Source: Mycetocola zhujimingii (GTDB lineage Bacteria > Actinomycetota > Actinomycetes > Actinomycetales > Microbacteriaceae). Taken from it: DNA of 64,000 bases. The stretch's first letter is position 1, and each line of letters begins with the position of its first letter. A model generated the notes under the pieces. The model made no database searches and was not told the DNA's origin. It saw only the letters and a program-made list of their open reading frames with translations. A program made the translations under genes and the position numbers. Below are positions 1 through 10,784 of the stretch, piece by piece. The stretch lies in the NCBI RefSeq assembly GCF_003065425.1, contig NZ_CP026949.1:1550001-1614000 (forward strand), given 5' to 3'.

Positions 1-2277
<2,277 letters not shown>

Positions 2278-2278
<1 letters not shown>

Positions 2279-3447
2279 TAGTTGTCGTCTCCTGCTGAGG
2301 TGTGGTTGTTCGCGATCACGAGGTCGCGGAAGCGATCGAAGAGGTGGTTGGCGTCGTGCGGGCCTGCAGCCGATTCCGGGTGGTACTGGACGCTGAATGC
2401 GGGGATGTCGAGGCAGGCAAGTCCCTCGACCACCTGGTCATTGAGGCTGTAGTGGCTCACTTCGACGCGCCCGAATCCCTCTGGCGACTGGTGGTCGCCC
2501 TCGATCGGCAGGTCGACGGCGAAGCCGTGGTTCTGCGAGGTGATCTCGACCCGGCCCGTCGACTTGTCGAGCACAGGCTGGTTGATGCCGCGGTGGCCGA
2601 ACGGGAGCTTGTAGGTGTCGAAGCCGAGGGCGCGACCAAGCAGCTGGTTACCGAAGCAGATGCCGAAGTACGGCACGTTCTCCCGGAGGACCTCGCGGAG
2701 CAGGGTGACGTGTGCGTCACTCGCGGCGGGGTCGCCGGGGCCGTTGGAGAAGAACAGGGCGTCGGGCTTGAGGCTCAGAACGTGGTCTGCCGTGACGTTC
2801 TGTGGGAGCACCATGACGTCGAAGCCGCGCTCGGAGAGGTAGTTGACCGTCGACTTCTTGATGCCGAGGTCGAGGACAGCAACCCGGCCGATGCGCTCGC
2901 CCTGAGCGGGAACCTCGTACGGGTCGATCGTCGAGACGTCGCCGGAGAGGTTGCGTCCCTTCATCTCGGGACCCTGGCGGACCTGGTCGAGCTGGTCCCC
3001 CTCTGAGAGGTTGAAGTCGGCGCCGGAGAAGATGCCGGCACGCATCGAGCCGCTCGACCTGATCCGCCTGGTGACGGCGCGGGTGTCGATGTCACTGATG
3101 CCGACGATCCCGTCCTGGGAAAGCTCGCTGTCGAGGCTGTGCTCTGACCTGAAGTTCGACACCATGCGGGATGGGTCGCGCACGACGTATCCGGCGACCC
3201 AGACGCGCGACGACTCCATGTCCTCGGCGTTCATTCCGGTGTTGCCGATGTGCGGGGCCGTCATGAGCACAATCTGGCCCGCGTACGACGGGTCGGTGAG
3301 TGTCTCCTGGTAGCCGGTCATGCCCGTTGAGAAGACAACCTCACCCAGTGTCTTGCCCGTCGCGCCGTATGCGCGACCGACGTAGCGGGAGCCGTCTTCC
3401 AGAACGAGGACGGCGGGTTCTGCTGAGCCAAATCGTGAATTGCTCAT
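2278..3447 (-). CDS. carA: carbamoyl-phosphate synthase small (glutaminase) subunit
   Basis: CarA hydrolyses glutamine and channels ammonia to CarB. The 389-residue protein has the usual length. The N-terminal CarA domain is followed by a class I glutamine amidotransferase domain with the nucleophile motif [15 protein letters not shown] near residue 265 and the catalytic His-Glu pair in [13 protein letters not shown] near residue 355. The N-terminal [20 protein letters not shown] block is also a family signature. The start overlaps the preceding membrane-protein gene by four bases (ATGA) and the stop overlaps carB by one, so all three should be co-translated. Confidence 0.97.
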
Positions 3448-3983
3448 GGTTTCTCACTCTCGGTTGACGGTGTGGGACCGGACGATGCCGGACCCGTCGA
3501 GTTCAATGACGCCAGCGCGTCGAGTACGGGGGCGTGTTTGGTCGGATCGATCACGCGAACGTAGCTGTCGGCATCCGTGTCGCCAGTGCGCCAGGTGATG
3601 CTGACGAGTCCGTCGGATTCGACGACGCGATCGATGGTCCACGTGGCTGGCTGGGCCGAGCGGATGCTGTCGGCCGGCAGGAAGATCGGGTCCTGTCCTG
3701 GGACGGACAGCACGACTCCCTCCTCGGCCACGATGAGTTCGGCGCGGGCCCTGAAGGCCAGGCCTCGGATCGCCAGTCGTTCGAGCGGCTGGCCGGCCCT
3801 GGTGGTCGCGACGTAGAGGACGTCTGTCGTCAGCAGGGGGTGGACACCGCCGGCGGGAAGCGGTGCCCCCGCGGAGACGCCGCTGTCGCGTCGGGCCCTG
3901 GCGCGCCACGCGAACCACATGCCGGCGAGCAGGATCGCAAGGAGCCCGAGAACGAGGGCTGCGGGAAGGAGCCGGTCAGGCAT
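3444..3983 (-). CDS. single-pass membrane protein of the pyr operon (Rv1382-like)
   Basis: This gene makes a protein of about 179 residues. One hydrophobic segment at residues 4-22 ([20 protein letters not shown]) is followed by arginines and then a mostly beta-strand soluble part. The start at 3983 is chosen because it opens directly into the membrane segment; a longer frame exists but overlaps pyrC deeply. It overlaps pyrC by 8 bp and carA by 4 bp (ATGA). Actinobacteria often carry a protein of this kind between pyrC and carA (Mycobacterium Rv1382, annotated as an export or membrane protein). Its biochemical role is unknown to me. The soluble part may be PH-like, but I cannot prove this from sequence alone. 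The conserved position suggests a function linked to pyrimidine synthesis or just to operon expression. Confidence 0.8.
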   Translation of the reverse strand: MPDRLLPAALVLGLLAILLAGMWFAWRARARRDSGVSAGAPLPAGGVHPLLTTDVLYVATTRAGQPLERLAIRGLAFRARAELIVAEEGVVLSVPGQDPIFLPADSIRSAQPATWTIDRVVESDGLVSITWRTGDTDADSYVRVIDPTKHAPVLDALASLNSTGPASSGPTPSTESEKP

Positions 3984-5322
3984 TCGCAGCCGCCCGTCCT
4001 GCACGCGCCTGTTGTGCGATCTCGTCGACCGGGCGCAGAGCCCCGTCGAGAACCGTTGGGTATCCGTCGTGGAAGGTCGCAACGACGCGACCGGGCAGGG
4101 TCAGGTCGAGGTAGGGCGAATTCATGCCCTTGCCGCGGAGGTCGCCGGTGCTGAAGGTGCGCGACGCCTGGGGGTCGTAGAGCAGCACCTGCGCCGGTGC
4201 GCCGACGGCGATGCCCTGACCGTGCCGCGTGATGCGTCCGATCCGGGCAGGAGCCGATGACAGGACCCGCGCGACGTCCGACCAGTTCAGCAGGCCGGTG
4301 TCGACAACGGATGCCTGCACAACGCTGAGAGCGGACTCGAGGCCGACCATGCCGTTCGCTGCGGCATCCCACTCGCAGTCCTTGTGCTCGGTCGGGTGCG
4401 GTGCGTGGTCCGTTGCGACGATGTCGATGGTGCCGTCAGCGAGGGCCTCGCGGAGCGCGAGGACGTCTTCCTGACGGCGAAGCGGCGGGTTGACCTTGTA
4501 CCTGGCGTCGTAGCTGCGGACGAGCTCTTCGGTGAGGAGGAGGTGGTGCGGGGTGACTTCAGCCGTCACCGAAATGCCGCGCGCTTTGGCCCAGCGGATG
4601 ACGTCGACGCTTCCCGCGGTCGACACGTGGCAGATGTGGAGCCGGGACCCGACGTGTTCGGCCAACAGGACGTCACGGGCGATGATCGACTCTTCGGCAA
4701 CCGCCGGCCAGCCCTGCAATCCCAGTTCGCCCGACACAGCGCCCTCGTTCATCTGGGCACCGACGGTGAGCCTGGGGTCCTGGGCGTGTTGCGCGATGAC
4801 GCCGTCGAACGACTTGACGTACTCGAGGGCGCGGCGCATCAGCAGCGGATCGGAGACGCAGAAGCCGTCGTCGGAGAACACCCGCACCTGGGCGCGGGAT
4901 GCTGCCATCGCGCCGAGTTCGGCGAGCTGTTCGCCCGCCAGCCCGACGGTGACGGCGCCGATAGGCTGGACCGTCGCGTAGCCGGCTTCCTGACCGAGGG
5001 CGAGTTCTTGTTCGACGACACCGGCGGTGTCTGCGACGGGCGAGGTGTTCGCCATGGCGAAGACGGCGGTGAATCCACCGGCGGCAGCGGCCTGCGTACC
5101 GGTCAGCACGGTTTCGCTCTGCTCGTAGCCGGGCTCACGGAGGTGGGTGTGCAGGTCGACGAGGCCCGGGAGTGCGAGCAGTCCGTCTGCGTCGACAACG
5201 GAGGCGCCGTCGGCGGAGAGGGACCCACCGAGTTCGGCGATGATGCCGTCGGCGATGCGGATGTCTGTGGTGCTGCCATCTGCGAGGGTCGCCTGGCGGA
5301 GGAGGTAGGTCTCTGTAGTCAT
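3976..5322 (-). CDS. pyrC: dihydroorotase
   Basis: PyrC cyclises N-carbamoyl-aspartate to dihydroorotate, the third step of UMP synthesis. The 448-residue protein is of the type I, zinc amidohydrolase class. The metal-binding motif DLHTHLREPG is near residue 58, later metal-ligand histidines are in HICHVSTAGS and EVTPHHLLL, and ATDHAPH carries the catalytic aspartate. It ends 8 bp inside the membrane-protein gene and begins two bases after the pyrB stop, consistent with a single transcript from pyrR. Confidence 0.96.
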   Translation of the reverse strand: MTTETYLLRQATLADGSTTDIRIADGIIAELGGSLSADGASVVDADGLLALPGLVDLHTHLREPGYEQSETVLTGTQAAAAGGFTAVFAMANTSPVADTAGVVEQELALGQEAGYATVQPIGAVTVGLAGEQLAELGAMAASRAQVRVFSDDGFCVSDPLLMRRALEYVKSFDGVIAQHAQDPRLTVGAQMNEGAVSGELGLQGWPAVAEESIIARDVLLAEHVGSRLHICHVSTAGSVDVIRWAKARGISVTAEVTPHHLLLTEELVRSYDARYKVNPPLRRQEDVLALREALADGTIDIVATDHAPHPTEHKDCEWDAAANGMVGLESALSVVQASVVDTGLLNWSDVARVLSSAPARIGRITRHGQGIAVGAPAQVLLYDPQASRTFSTGDLRGKGMNSPYLDLTLPGRVVATFHDGYPTVLDGALRPVDEIAQQARAGRAAANA

Positions 5323-5324
5323 GG

Positions 5325-6275
5325 TTATGCGTCCTCCCGATCGCCCGACAGCAGCAGGTAAAGTGCGGCCATCCGCACGGAAACTCCGTTGGCCACCTGT
5401 TCGCGGACCGTGGATTGGGGCGAGTCAGCTGCTGCAGCGGAGATTTCCAGACCCCGGTTCATCGGTCCGGGGTGCATGACAATGGTAGTCGCCCGAAGCT
5501 GGTGCAATCGTCCATCGTCGAGGCCCCAGCGCCTCGAATACTCCCGGCTGTTGGGGAAAAACGCGTTTCGCATCCGCTCGGCCTGGATACGGAGCATGAT
5601 GATCACGTCGGGCTCTGAGGCGATGGCCTCGTCGAGGTCGTAGCCAACGGTTACCGGCCAGCCCGAGGTGTTCACCGGCACGAGGGTGGGCGGTGACACG
5701 ATGCTGACGGTGGCGCCGAGTGTGGTGAGCAGCCAGACATTCGACCGCGCAACGCGGGAGTGGAGCACATCGCCGACAATCGTGACCGCGAGTCCGTCGA
5801 GGTCTTTCCCTCGCGAGGCTGCGCCGTGGACGCGCTTCCGGATCGTATACGCGTCGAGGAGCGCCTGCGTCGGGTGTTCGTGTGTTCCATCTCCCGCGTT
5901 CAGGATTCCGGCGTCGATCCATCCGCTGGTCGCCAGGGTTTGCGGTGCGCCGGATGCGGGGTGACGGATGACGACGGCATCCGCGCCCATCGCCTGAAGC
6001 GTCTGTGCTGTGTCTTTGAGGCTTTCACCCTTCGAGACGCTCGACCCTTTGGCACTGAAGTTGATGACGTCCGCGCTCAGGCGCTTGGCCGCAGCCTCGA
6101 ATGAGATGCGGGTTCGGGTCGAGTCTTCAAAGAAGAGGTTCACGACGGTTTTGCCGCGGAGGGTCGGGAGCTTCTTGACCTCGCGCAGCTGGGTGTCAGC
6201 CATGTCTTCGGCGACGTCGAGGAGACCGATGGCGGTGTCACGGCTGAGATCGCGCGTCGACAGGAGGTGGCGCAT
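5325..6275 (-). CDS. pyrB: aspartate carbamoyltransferase catalytic chain
   Basis: PyrB transfers the carbamoyl group to aspartate, the committed pyrimidine step. At 316 residues it is the standard catalytic-chain length. The carbamoyl-phosphate-binding loop [19 protein letters not shown] is near residue 50, and later blocks include [18 protein letters not shown] and [11 protein letters not shown]. No regulatory chain (pyrI) is present, as is normal for actinobacteria. The ATG overlaps the pyrR stop by one base (TGATG). Confidence 0.97.
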   Translation of the reverse strand: MRHLLSTRDLSRDTAIGLLDVAEDMADTQLREVKKLPTLRGKTVVNLFFEDSTRTRISFEAAAKRLSADVINFSAKGSSVSKGESLKDTAQTLQAMGADAVVIRHPASGAPQTLATSGWIDAGILNAGDGTHEHPTQALLDAYTIRKRVHGAASRGKDLDGLAVTIVGDVLHSRVARSNVWLLTTLGATVSIVSPPTLVPVNTSGWPVTVGYDLDEAIASEPDVIIMLRIQAERMRNAFFPNSREYSRRWGLDDGRLHQLRATTIVMHPGPMNRGLEISAAAADSPQSTVREQVANGVSVRMAALYLLLSGDREDA

Positions 6276-6814
6276 CAGGACTCCATCCCATCGATCGAGA
6301 CGAGGTCAGCGCCGTCGAGTTCCGTGAGACGCACGTTGATGCGTTCGGTTTGCGCGCTGGGCAGGTTCTTGCCGACGAAGTCAGGCCGGATGGGCAGCTC
6401 GCGGTGCCCACGGTCGATGAGGGTGGCCAGGCGGACGGCGCGTGGCCTGCCGATGTCACCGATGGCGTCGAGAGCGGCGCGGATGGTGCGACCCGAGTAC
6501 AGGACGTCATCGACGAGGACCACGGTCTTGCCATCGATACCGGATGCCGGGATGTGCGTTGGCGCCGGAGTGCGGGTGGGGTGCTTGGCGAGGTCGTCGC
6601 GATACATGGTCACGTCGAGGGACCCCGCGTCGATCGGCGTGCCGGTGATCTCCGAGATCAGAGCGGCGATGCGGTCGGCGAGAATGACCCCGCGGGTCGG
6701 AATGCCGAGGAGGACGAGGTCATCTGCGCCTCGATTGGACTCAAGGATCTCGTGGGATATCCGGGTCAACGCTCGGGCGATGTCAGCCTGCTGAAGTACG
6801 ACGCGCGCACTCAT
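6275..6814 (-). CDS. pyrR: PyrR, bifunctional pyr operon RNA-binding regulator / uracil phosphoribosyltransferase
   Basis: PyrR binds UMP or UTP and a hairpin in pyr mRNA to reduce expression; it also has uracil phosphoribosyltransferase activity. The 179-residue protein has the PRPP-binding motif [20 protein letters not shown] near residue 105 and the early block [20 protein letters not shown]. It is the first gene of the operon. The start codon follows a Shine-Dalgarno sequence AAGGGAG, which lies immediately next to a predicted PyrR-binding loop, so autoregulation of translation is likely. Confidence 0.96.
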   Translation of the reverse strand: MSARVVLQQADIARALTRISHEILESNRGADDLVLLGIPTRGVILADRIAALISEITGTPIDAGSLDVTMYRDDLAKHPTRTPAPTHIPASGIDGKTVVLVDDVLYSGRTIRAALDAIGDIGRPRAVRLATLIDRGHRELPIRPDFVGKNLPSAQTERINVRLTELDGADLVSIDGMES

Positions 6815-6819
6815 GCCGA

Positions 6820-6844
6820 CTCCCTTCTCCGTCTCTCTGGACGG
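6820..6844 (-). promoter_or_regulatory. candidate PyrR-binding loop overlapping the pyrR ribosome-binding region
   Basis: Read on the minus strand, a 5-bp stem CCGTC/GACGG (6840-6844 with 6829-6833) closes the loop CAGAGA, giving the string GTCCAGAGAG followed by ACGGAGAAGGGAG. The CCAGAGAG core and the AGAAGG tail match the conserved part of the PyrR-binding loops known from Bacillus and mycobacterial pyr leaders. Here the loop abuts the Shine-Dalgarno AAGGGAG. That favours translational repression when PyrR is bound, as reported in mycobacteria, over transcription attenuation. There is no separate terminator hairpin in the leader. Confidence 0.75.
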
Positions 6845-6869
6845 CGTTAAAGGTTGTCAATTGTTTTTC

Positions 6870-6875
6870 ACTCTA
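6870..6875 (-). promoter_or_regulatory. candidate -10 element of the pyr operon
   Basis: TAGAGT on the minus strand, 55 bases upstream of the pyrR ATG. Transcription would begin near 6862 and give a leader of about 48 nt that contains the PyrR loop. No good -35 hexamer is visible at 17-18 bp. A TTGACA nearby (about 6857-6862) lies downstream of this -10 and has no partner. Confidence 0.45.
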
Positions 6876-7133
6876 GCAGTTGGCGCGGCGCTCCCCCGGT
6901 GGCGCGTGCCATTCAGTGCGGAACCCTGCCCGGTCGGTACGACCTCTCGCGCTGCCGGGCGCTGGTGCATGTGGCGGTTGCCACACGCACGCCGCTGCGG
7001 CGCGGTGTGCCGGTATCGCCTTCGGCACTCTCGCTGCCCATCAATGTTTGCCACTCTCTCCTCCTTCGCGAGACTGGGCTGCGCTCGGATTTCTAACGGA
7101 GCATGCAACTCAGCGGAAGTACGTTCTACGAGC
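6876..7133 (-). other. intergenic region between the HNH gene and pyrR
   Basis: No convincing gene is seen in this ~260-bp stretch. It holds a small perfect hairpin TGTGGC-GGTT-GCCACA (6970-6985), followed by an imperfect GC-rich dyad to about 7011. These could form part of the terminator for the upstream HNH gene, but there is no T tract. Confidence 0.4.
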
Positions 7134-8708
7134 TCACCGGAAGTATGGTTTGCGGCGGATCCATTCGGCGATGGTGACCTGGGGTTTGCCGTTCACCATC
7201 GAGACGGTGAACACTCCGGTGTCGACCATCCGGTGGTGGAACCAGCAGAACAACACACCGTTATCGATGTGGGTCGGCCCGCCCTCCGCGTGGGGAGTGA
7301 TGTGGTGCGCTTCGCAGCCGGTGGCCGGGATCTGACAGTCGGGCATGCCGCAGGTTGGTCCGTCGCGGGCGATCATGCCCATCCGTTGGGTCCGGTTGAA
7401 CCCGCGTTGGTCGTTGCCGAGGGCGACGACGGTGCCGTCGGGGTCGATGAACACGGGGATGATGCTCGCGTCACAGAGAATCTGGGTGATCGTTGATGCC
7501 GCGACCGGGGTGTTCACTCCCACGATCTGCCCGGTACCGGTCTTCGAGTCAATGACGTCCGCGTTCACGGTGACAACCACGGTGGGTGCGGCGCCGGTGA
7601 CGCTGGGTGTGTCGGCGGAGCGGGCGAGGGCGTCGATCATCGCGGCGAACACATCAGCGCGTTGCTGACCCGCGGTCCGCCGGGCCCGGATCGGTTCATC
7701 CGCCGCGTGGTCCGGCGCCCGACCGCTCCCACCGGTCGCTGCCAACCCTTCATCTGCCAGGGTTCCGGTTGGGGCGTCGCCACCGATGGACCCGAAGATG
7801 CCGCTCGTGGGCGCGCTGTCGGGCGCACCAGCGTCGTTCGGGCCGCGGGGCGCACCGGTGGCCGGTGCGGCATTGGGTGCACCGTCGGCGGAGGGATCTG
7901 TCATCTCGTATCGGTTCGCGGTCTTCGGACTCAACACCGCATCCAACAGGGCATGAAGTTTCGCACCTACATCGACGGTGACCTGGCCACCGAACTTCAC
8001 CAACCCCTCCTTCGCGGCACGGGCGATCCAAAAGTCGCGTTTCTGGAACGCTTTGTCGGTGTTGGGCTCGATGCCGTCTTCATCCAACCGGTCCCGCCAC
8101 TGTCGAGCCTGAATACCGACCAGATCCGCTGACATCGGTAAGCCGTCACGCCAGCCCGCACCGACCGCCTCACTGACCAAAGTGCGTTCCGCAATGGTCA
8201 GGTGCTCCACCTCAGCGCGAGGTGCAGCCAACGACAGTTCACGGGTGATCGCCTCGGCTGTTTCCACCCCGATCAAACCCTGCCGGAATGCGTCCCCTAC
8301 CACCGGGAACAACGGCGGCAACGGGAACCCGGCATCCGTCAGCCTCCGGCAGGTGCGCTGGCCGACCCGGATCAACCGTGATGCCGCCGCGGACGACACC
8401 CCGGTGATCACCTCGATCAGATGCGACGGACGCTGGTAGTTGTGCTTCACCGCCAAACCCTCGTTCCCGCGCGCGGGATCTGACCGGTCGGCGACCTCGG
8501 CGCTGAACGCCGCAAGGACCGCCTCCCCGGCTCGCACCACCCCGGCGACCTGACCCAGCTGCGTCAGCAGTTGTTCGCCGGTCAACTGGTCGAGATGATC
8601 CAGGTCGAGAACATCGACCACCTGCCCCAGATGTGTGAGCAACCCGGTGAGCGCACTCTCACCCTCCGGCTCCGATGCCGGCGGAAAGTCGCTCACCGCG
8701 AGGCTCAT
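7134..8708 (-). CDS. DUF222 / HNH endonuclease signature protein (13E12-type)
   Basis: A 524-residue protein. The N-terminal half is a DUF222-type helical domain (for example VADRSDPARGNEGLAVKHNY and a run of helices around VETAEAITRELS). A low-complexity Ala/Gly/Pro/Asp linker occupies roughly residues 275-360. The C-terminus is an HNH nuclease module: CGMPDC, CEAHHITPHAEGG and NGVLFCWFHHRMVD carry the Cys/His metal ligands and the catalytic His. Such proteins are found in many copies in actinobacterial genomes; in mycobacteria they are linked to REP13E12 repeats. Their true substrate is unknown. The start at 8708 (MSLAVSDFPP) is preferred over a frame opening at 8756. A tandem repeat array lies directly upstream. 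It may be mobile or domesticated. Confidence 0.85.
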   Translation of the reverse strand: MSLAVSDFPPASEPEGESALTGLLTHLGQVVDVLDLDHLDQLTGEQLLTQLGQVAGVVRAGEAVLAAFSAEVADRSDPARGNEGLAVKHNYQRPSHLIEVITGVSSAAASRLIRVGQRTCRRLTDAGFPLPPLFPVVGDAFRQGLIGVETAEAITRELSLAAPRAEVEHLTIAERTLVSEAVGAGWRDGLPMSADLVGIQARQWRDRLDEDGIEPNTDKAFQKRDFWIARAAKEGLVKFGGQVTVDVGAKLHALLDAVLSPKTANRYEMTDPSADGAPNAAPATGAPRGPNDAGAPDSAPTSGIFGSIGGDAPTGTLADEGLAATGGSGRAPDHAADEPIRARRTAGQQRADVFAAMIDALARSADTPSVTGAAPTVVVTVNADVIDSKTGTGQIVGVNTPVAASTITQILCDASIIPVFIDPDGTVVALGNDQRGFNRTQRMGMIARDGPTCGMPDCQIPATGCEAHHITPHAEGGPTHIDNGVLFCWFHHRMVDTGVFTVSMVNGKPQVTIAEWIRRKPYFR

Positions 8709-8778
8709 GACACCCGCACACCCCCACCGGCCGAGCCATCCGAGCCAAGGGCACAAGGCACGGCCACACCCGACTTCG

Positions 8779-9200
8779 CCACACCAGAACGGTGGCGGAT
8801 CGGACTGCTGACCGGGATGTTCATGACTTCAGTACACACCCAACCACTGACATTGAACCCGGGCCCCCGGGCACCGCGCACGGGCCTTTGCAGGCACCCG
8901 AACGCCACACCAGAACGGTGGCGAATCGAGCTGCTGACCGGGATGTTCATGACTTAACTACACACCCAACCACTGACATTGGACCCCAGCACCACTGGCC
9001 CCGCCCGCGTTTGTGCAGGCACCCGAACCCCACACCAGAACGGTGGCGAATCGGACTGCTGACCGGGAGCCTCATGACTTCAGTACACACCCAACCACTG
9101 ACATTGACCCGGCCCGAGGGACATTGCGTCCACGCCTTTGCAGGCATCCGTCGACCACACCGGAAACGGCGACGATACGAGCTACCGACCCGTCCAACCC
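8779..9200. repeat. tandem ~125-bp direct repeats upstream of the HNH gene
   Basis: Three near-identical units begin (plus strand) with CCACACCAGAACGGTGG at 8779, 8905 and 9030; a fourth, diverged copy begins at 9155, so the period is 125-126 bp. The middle two units also share TGCAGGCACCCGAAC just before this start. Each unit runs to CACTGACATTG, giving a conserved block of about 75-100 bp, then a GC-rich spacer of about 28-30 bp that differs between units (about 8856-8885, 8982-9009 and 9107-9136). There is no convincing gene here on either strand; small frames arise from the repetition itself. The array lies on the promoter side of the minus-strand HNH gene. Confidence 0.85.
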
Positions 9201-9224
9201 ACCTCGAGCCACACAGCGCACGCA

Positions 9225-9260
9225 AAACGCCCGCCACCGCGTGAGCGATGACGGGCGTTT
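9225..9260 (-). terminator. terminator after nusB
   Basis: Perfect arms AAACGCCCG and CGGGCGTTT separated by 18 nt, 16 bases downstream of the nusB stop. On the minus strand the stem ends in GGGCGTTTTG, giving a short T run. It separates the nusB block from the repeat array and HNH gene. Confidence 0.7.
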
Positions 9261-9275
9261 CGACGAGATAAACCC

Positions 9276-9689
9276 CTAGCCGTTGGCTTGGGCGATCTTT
9301 CCGAGCAATCCGTTGACGAATCCTGGTGAATCGTCGGTCGACAGCGTCTTGGCCGATTCGACAGCCTCGTCGATGGCAACCGCGGCAGGCACCTCGGAGT
9401 TGAACATGATCTCCCACACACCGATGCGCAGGATCGCACGATCAACAGCGGGCATCCGCGCGAGGGACCAGCCCTGGGCGTACGTCTCGATCTGCTCGTC
9501 GATCTCCTCGGCGTTGTCGGCGATACCGTCGACGATGTCGCGCGCGTAGAGCCAGCTGGCTTCACGGTCGGGCTCGCTCGCGGCACGCTGCGCTTCAACG
9601 GTGAGCGCCTCGCTCAGCGCCATGTCCCGAAGGTCTGCGCCGTACAGGATGTCGATGGCCCGCTTACGGGCCTTGCTACGGGCGCTCAC
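9276..9689 (-). CDS. nusB: transcription antitermination factor NusB
   Basis: NusB binds boxA RNA with ribosomal protein S10 (NusE) in the antitermination complex for rRNA transcription. The 137-residue all-helical protein has the family opening SARSKARKRAIDILYGADLR and the C-terminal block AVAIDEAVESAKTLSTDDSPGFVNGLLGKI. The start is GTG and overlaps the efp stop by one base. The efp-nusB order is common in actinobacteria and firmicutes. Confidence 0.95.
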   Translation of the reverse strand: MSARSKARKRAIDILYGADLRDMALSEALTVEAQRAASEPDREASWLYARDIVDGIADNAEEIDEQIETYAQGWSLARMPAVDRAILRIGVWEIMFNSEVPAAVAIDEAVESAKTLSTDDSPGFVNGLLGKIAQANG

Positions 9690-10252
9690 TAGTCGTTGAC
9701 GCGTCCCATGTAGTCGCCCGTGCGGGTGTCGACCTTGACCTTGGTGCCCTGCTCGAGGAACAACGGCACCTGGATCTCGTAGCCGGTCTCAACGGTTGCG
9801 GGCTTCGTGCCACCGGTCGAGCGGTCGCCCTGGAGGCCTGGCTCGGTGTAGGTGATCTCGAGGACGACGGATGCCGGCAGCTCGACGTACAGCGGGTTGC
9901 CGTTGTTGAGCGCAACGGTGACGGCCTGGTTCTCGAGCATGAAGTTGGCGGCGTCTCCGACGACGGATGCCGGCACAGTCAGCTGGTCGTAGTCAGCGGT
10001 GTCCATGAACACGAACGCTTCACCGTCGTTGTAGAGGTAGGTGAAGTCGCGACGGTCGACGTTCTCGATGTCGATCTTCGCACCGGCGTTGTACGTGCGG
10101 TCGACGGTCTTGCCTGACACGACGTTCTTCAGCTTGGTGCGCACGAACGCGCCACCCTTGCCGGGCTTGACGTGCTGGAACTCGATGACGTTCCAGAGCT
10201 GTCCGTCGATGTTGAGGACAATTCCGTTCTTGATGTCGGCGGTAGATGCCAT
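9689..10252 (-). CDS. efp: translation elongation factor P
   Basis: EF-P relieves ribosome stalling at polyproline stretches. The 187-residue protein has the three-barrel layout. The loop that carries the modified residue in other bacteria reads [17 protein letters not shown] near residue 30, with Lys at the tip. The C-terminal signature is [20 protein letters not shown]. No EpmA/EarP-type modification gene is seen nearby. The next gene, nusB, overlaps its stop by one base. Confidence 0.97.
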   Translation of the reverse strand: MASTADIKNGIVLNIDGQLWNVIEFQHVKPGKGGAFVRTKLKNVVSGKTVDRTYNAGAKIDIENVDRRDFTYLYNDGEAFVFMDTADYDQLTVPASVVGDAANFMLENQAVTVALNNGNPLYVELPASVVLEITYTEPGLQGDRSTGGTKPATVETGYEIQVPLFLEQGTKVKVDTRTGDYMGRVND

Positions 10253-10309
10253 GAAGAGGGGGTTCCGTTCAGTGGGAGAAAAATGTGGTCTGAGGCGACC
10301 GATGTGACG

Positions 10310-10315
10310 AGTTTA
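10310..10315 (-). promoter_or_regulatory. candidate -10 element upstream of efp
   Basis: TAAACT on the minus strand, 58 bases before the efp ATG, in the 77-bp gap after aroQ. No clear -35 is visible. It would give efp-nusB its own transcript independent of the aro genes. Confidence 0.3.
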
Positions 10316-10329
10316 CCGCAGGAGGCTGT

Positions 10330-10782
10330 TTACTCGGTTCCAGCCGGTCTCAGGCGGAGTACTGCATCGAGTGCCAGGCGGTACGAATCAAAGCCGAAAC
10401 CGGCGATCACACCGGTCGCAACACCCGAGATCACGCTCGAGTGTCGGAAGGTCTCCCGCGCGTGCGGGTTCGAGATGTGAACCTCGACCAGCGGAATGCC
10501 CGCCTTTGTGACGAGCGCGGCGGCATCCCGAAGCGCGTAGCTGTAATGGGTGAACGCTGCCGGATTGAGGACCACGGGAGTGGACCCGTCAGTTGCCTCG
10601 TAGAGCCAGCCGATGAGCTCGCCCTCGTCGTTGGTCTGGCGGAGGTCGATCGAGACGCCTTCGGGAGCGGATGCCTGAAGCATCACCCGCAGGTCGTCGA
10701 GGTTGCCGCTGCCGTAGACATCCGGCTCACGCGAACCGAGCCTGCCGAGGTTGGGGCCATTGAGCACGAGCACACGAGTCAT
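10330..10782 (-). CDS. aroQ: 3-dehydroquinate dehydratase, type II
   Basis: AroQ dehydrates 3-dehydroquinate in the shikimate pathway. The 150-residue length is that of the type II, dodecameric enzyme. Signatures are LVLNGPNLGRLGSREPDVYG at the start (with the catalytic Tyr) , RQTNDEGELIGWLYEA, NPAAFTHYSYALRDA and VEVHISNPHARETFRHSSV with the catalytic His. It starts two bases after the aroB stop and is the most distal aro gene of the operon. Confidence 0.97.
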   Translation of the reverse strand: MTRVLVLNGPNLGRLGSREPDVYGSGNLDDLRVMLQASAPEGVSIDLRQTNDEGELIGWLYEATDGSTPVVLNPAAFTHYSYALRDAAALVTKAGIPLVEVHISNPHARETFRHSSVISGVATGVIAGFGFDSYRLALDAVLRLRPAGTE

Positions 10783-10784
10783 GG

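Noticed and set aside
8779-9200. Repeat-spacer array as a CRISPR
   Set aside because: Conserved blocks are 75-100 bp, only three to four copies exist, spacers are GC-rich and similar in type, and no cas genes are near.
8792-9244. Plus-strand 150-residue reading frame across the repeat array
   Set aside because: It is a by-product of the repeats: the same peptide text recurs in shifted frames, composition is Pro/His/Arg/Thr-rich, and no ribosome-binding site is seen.
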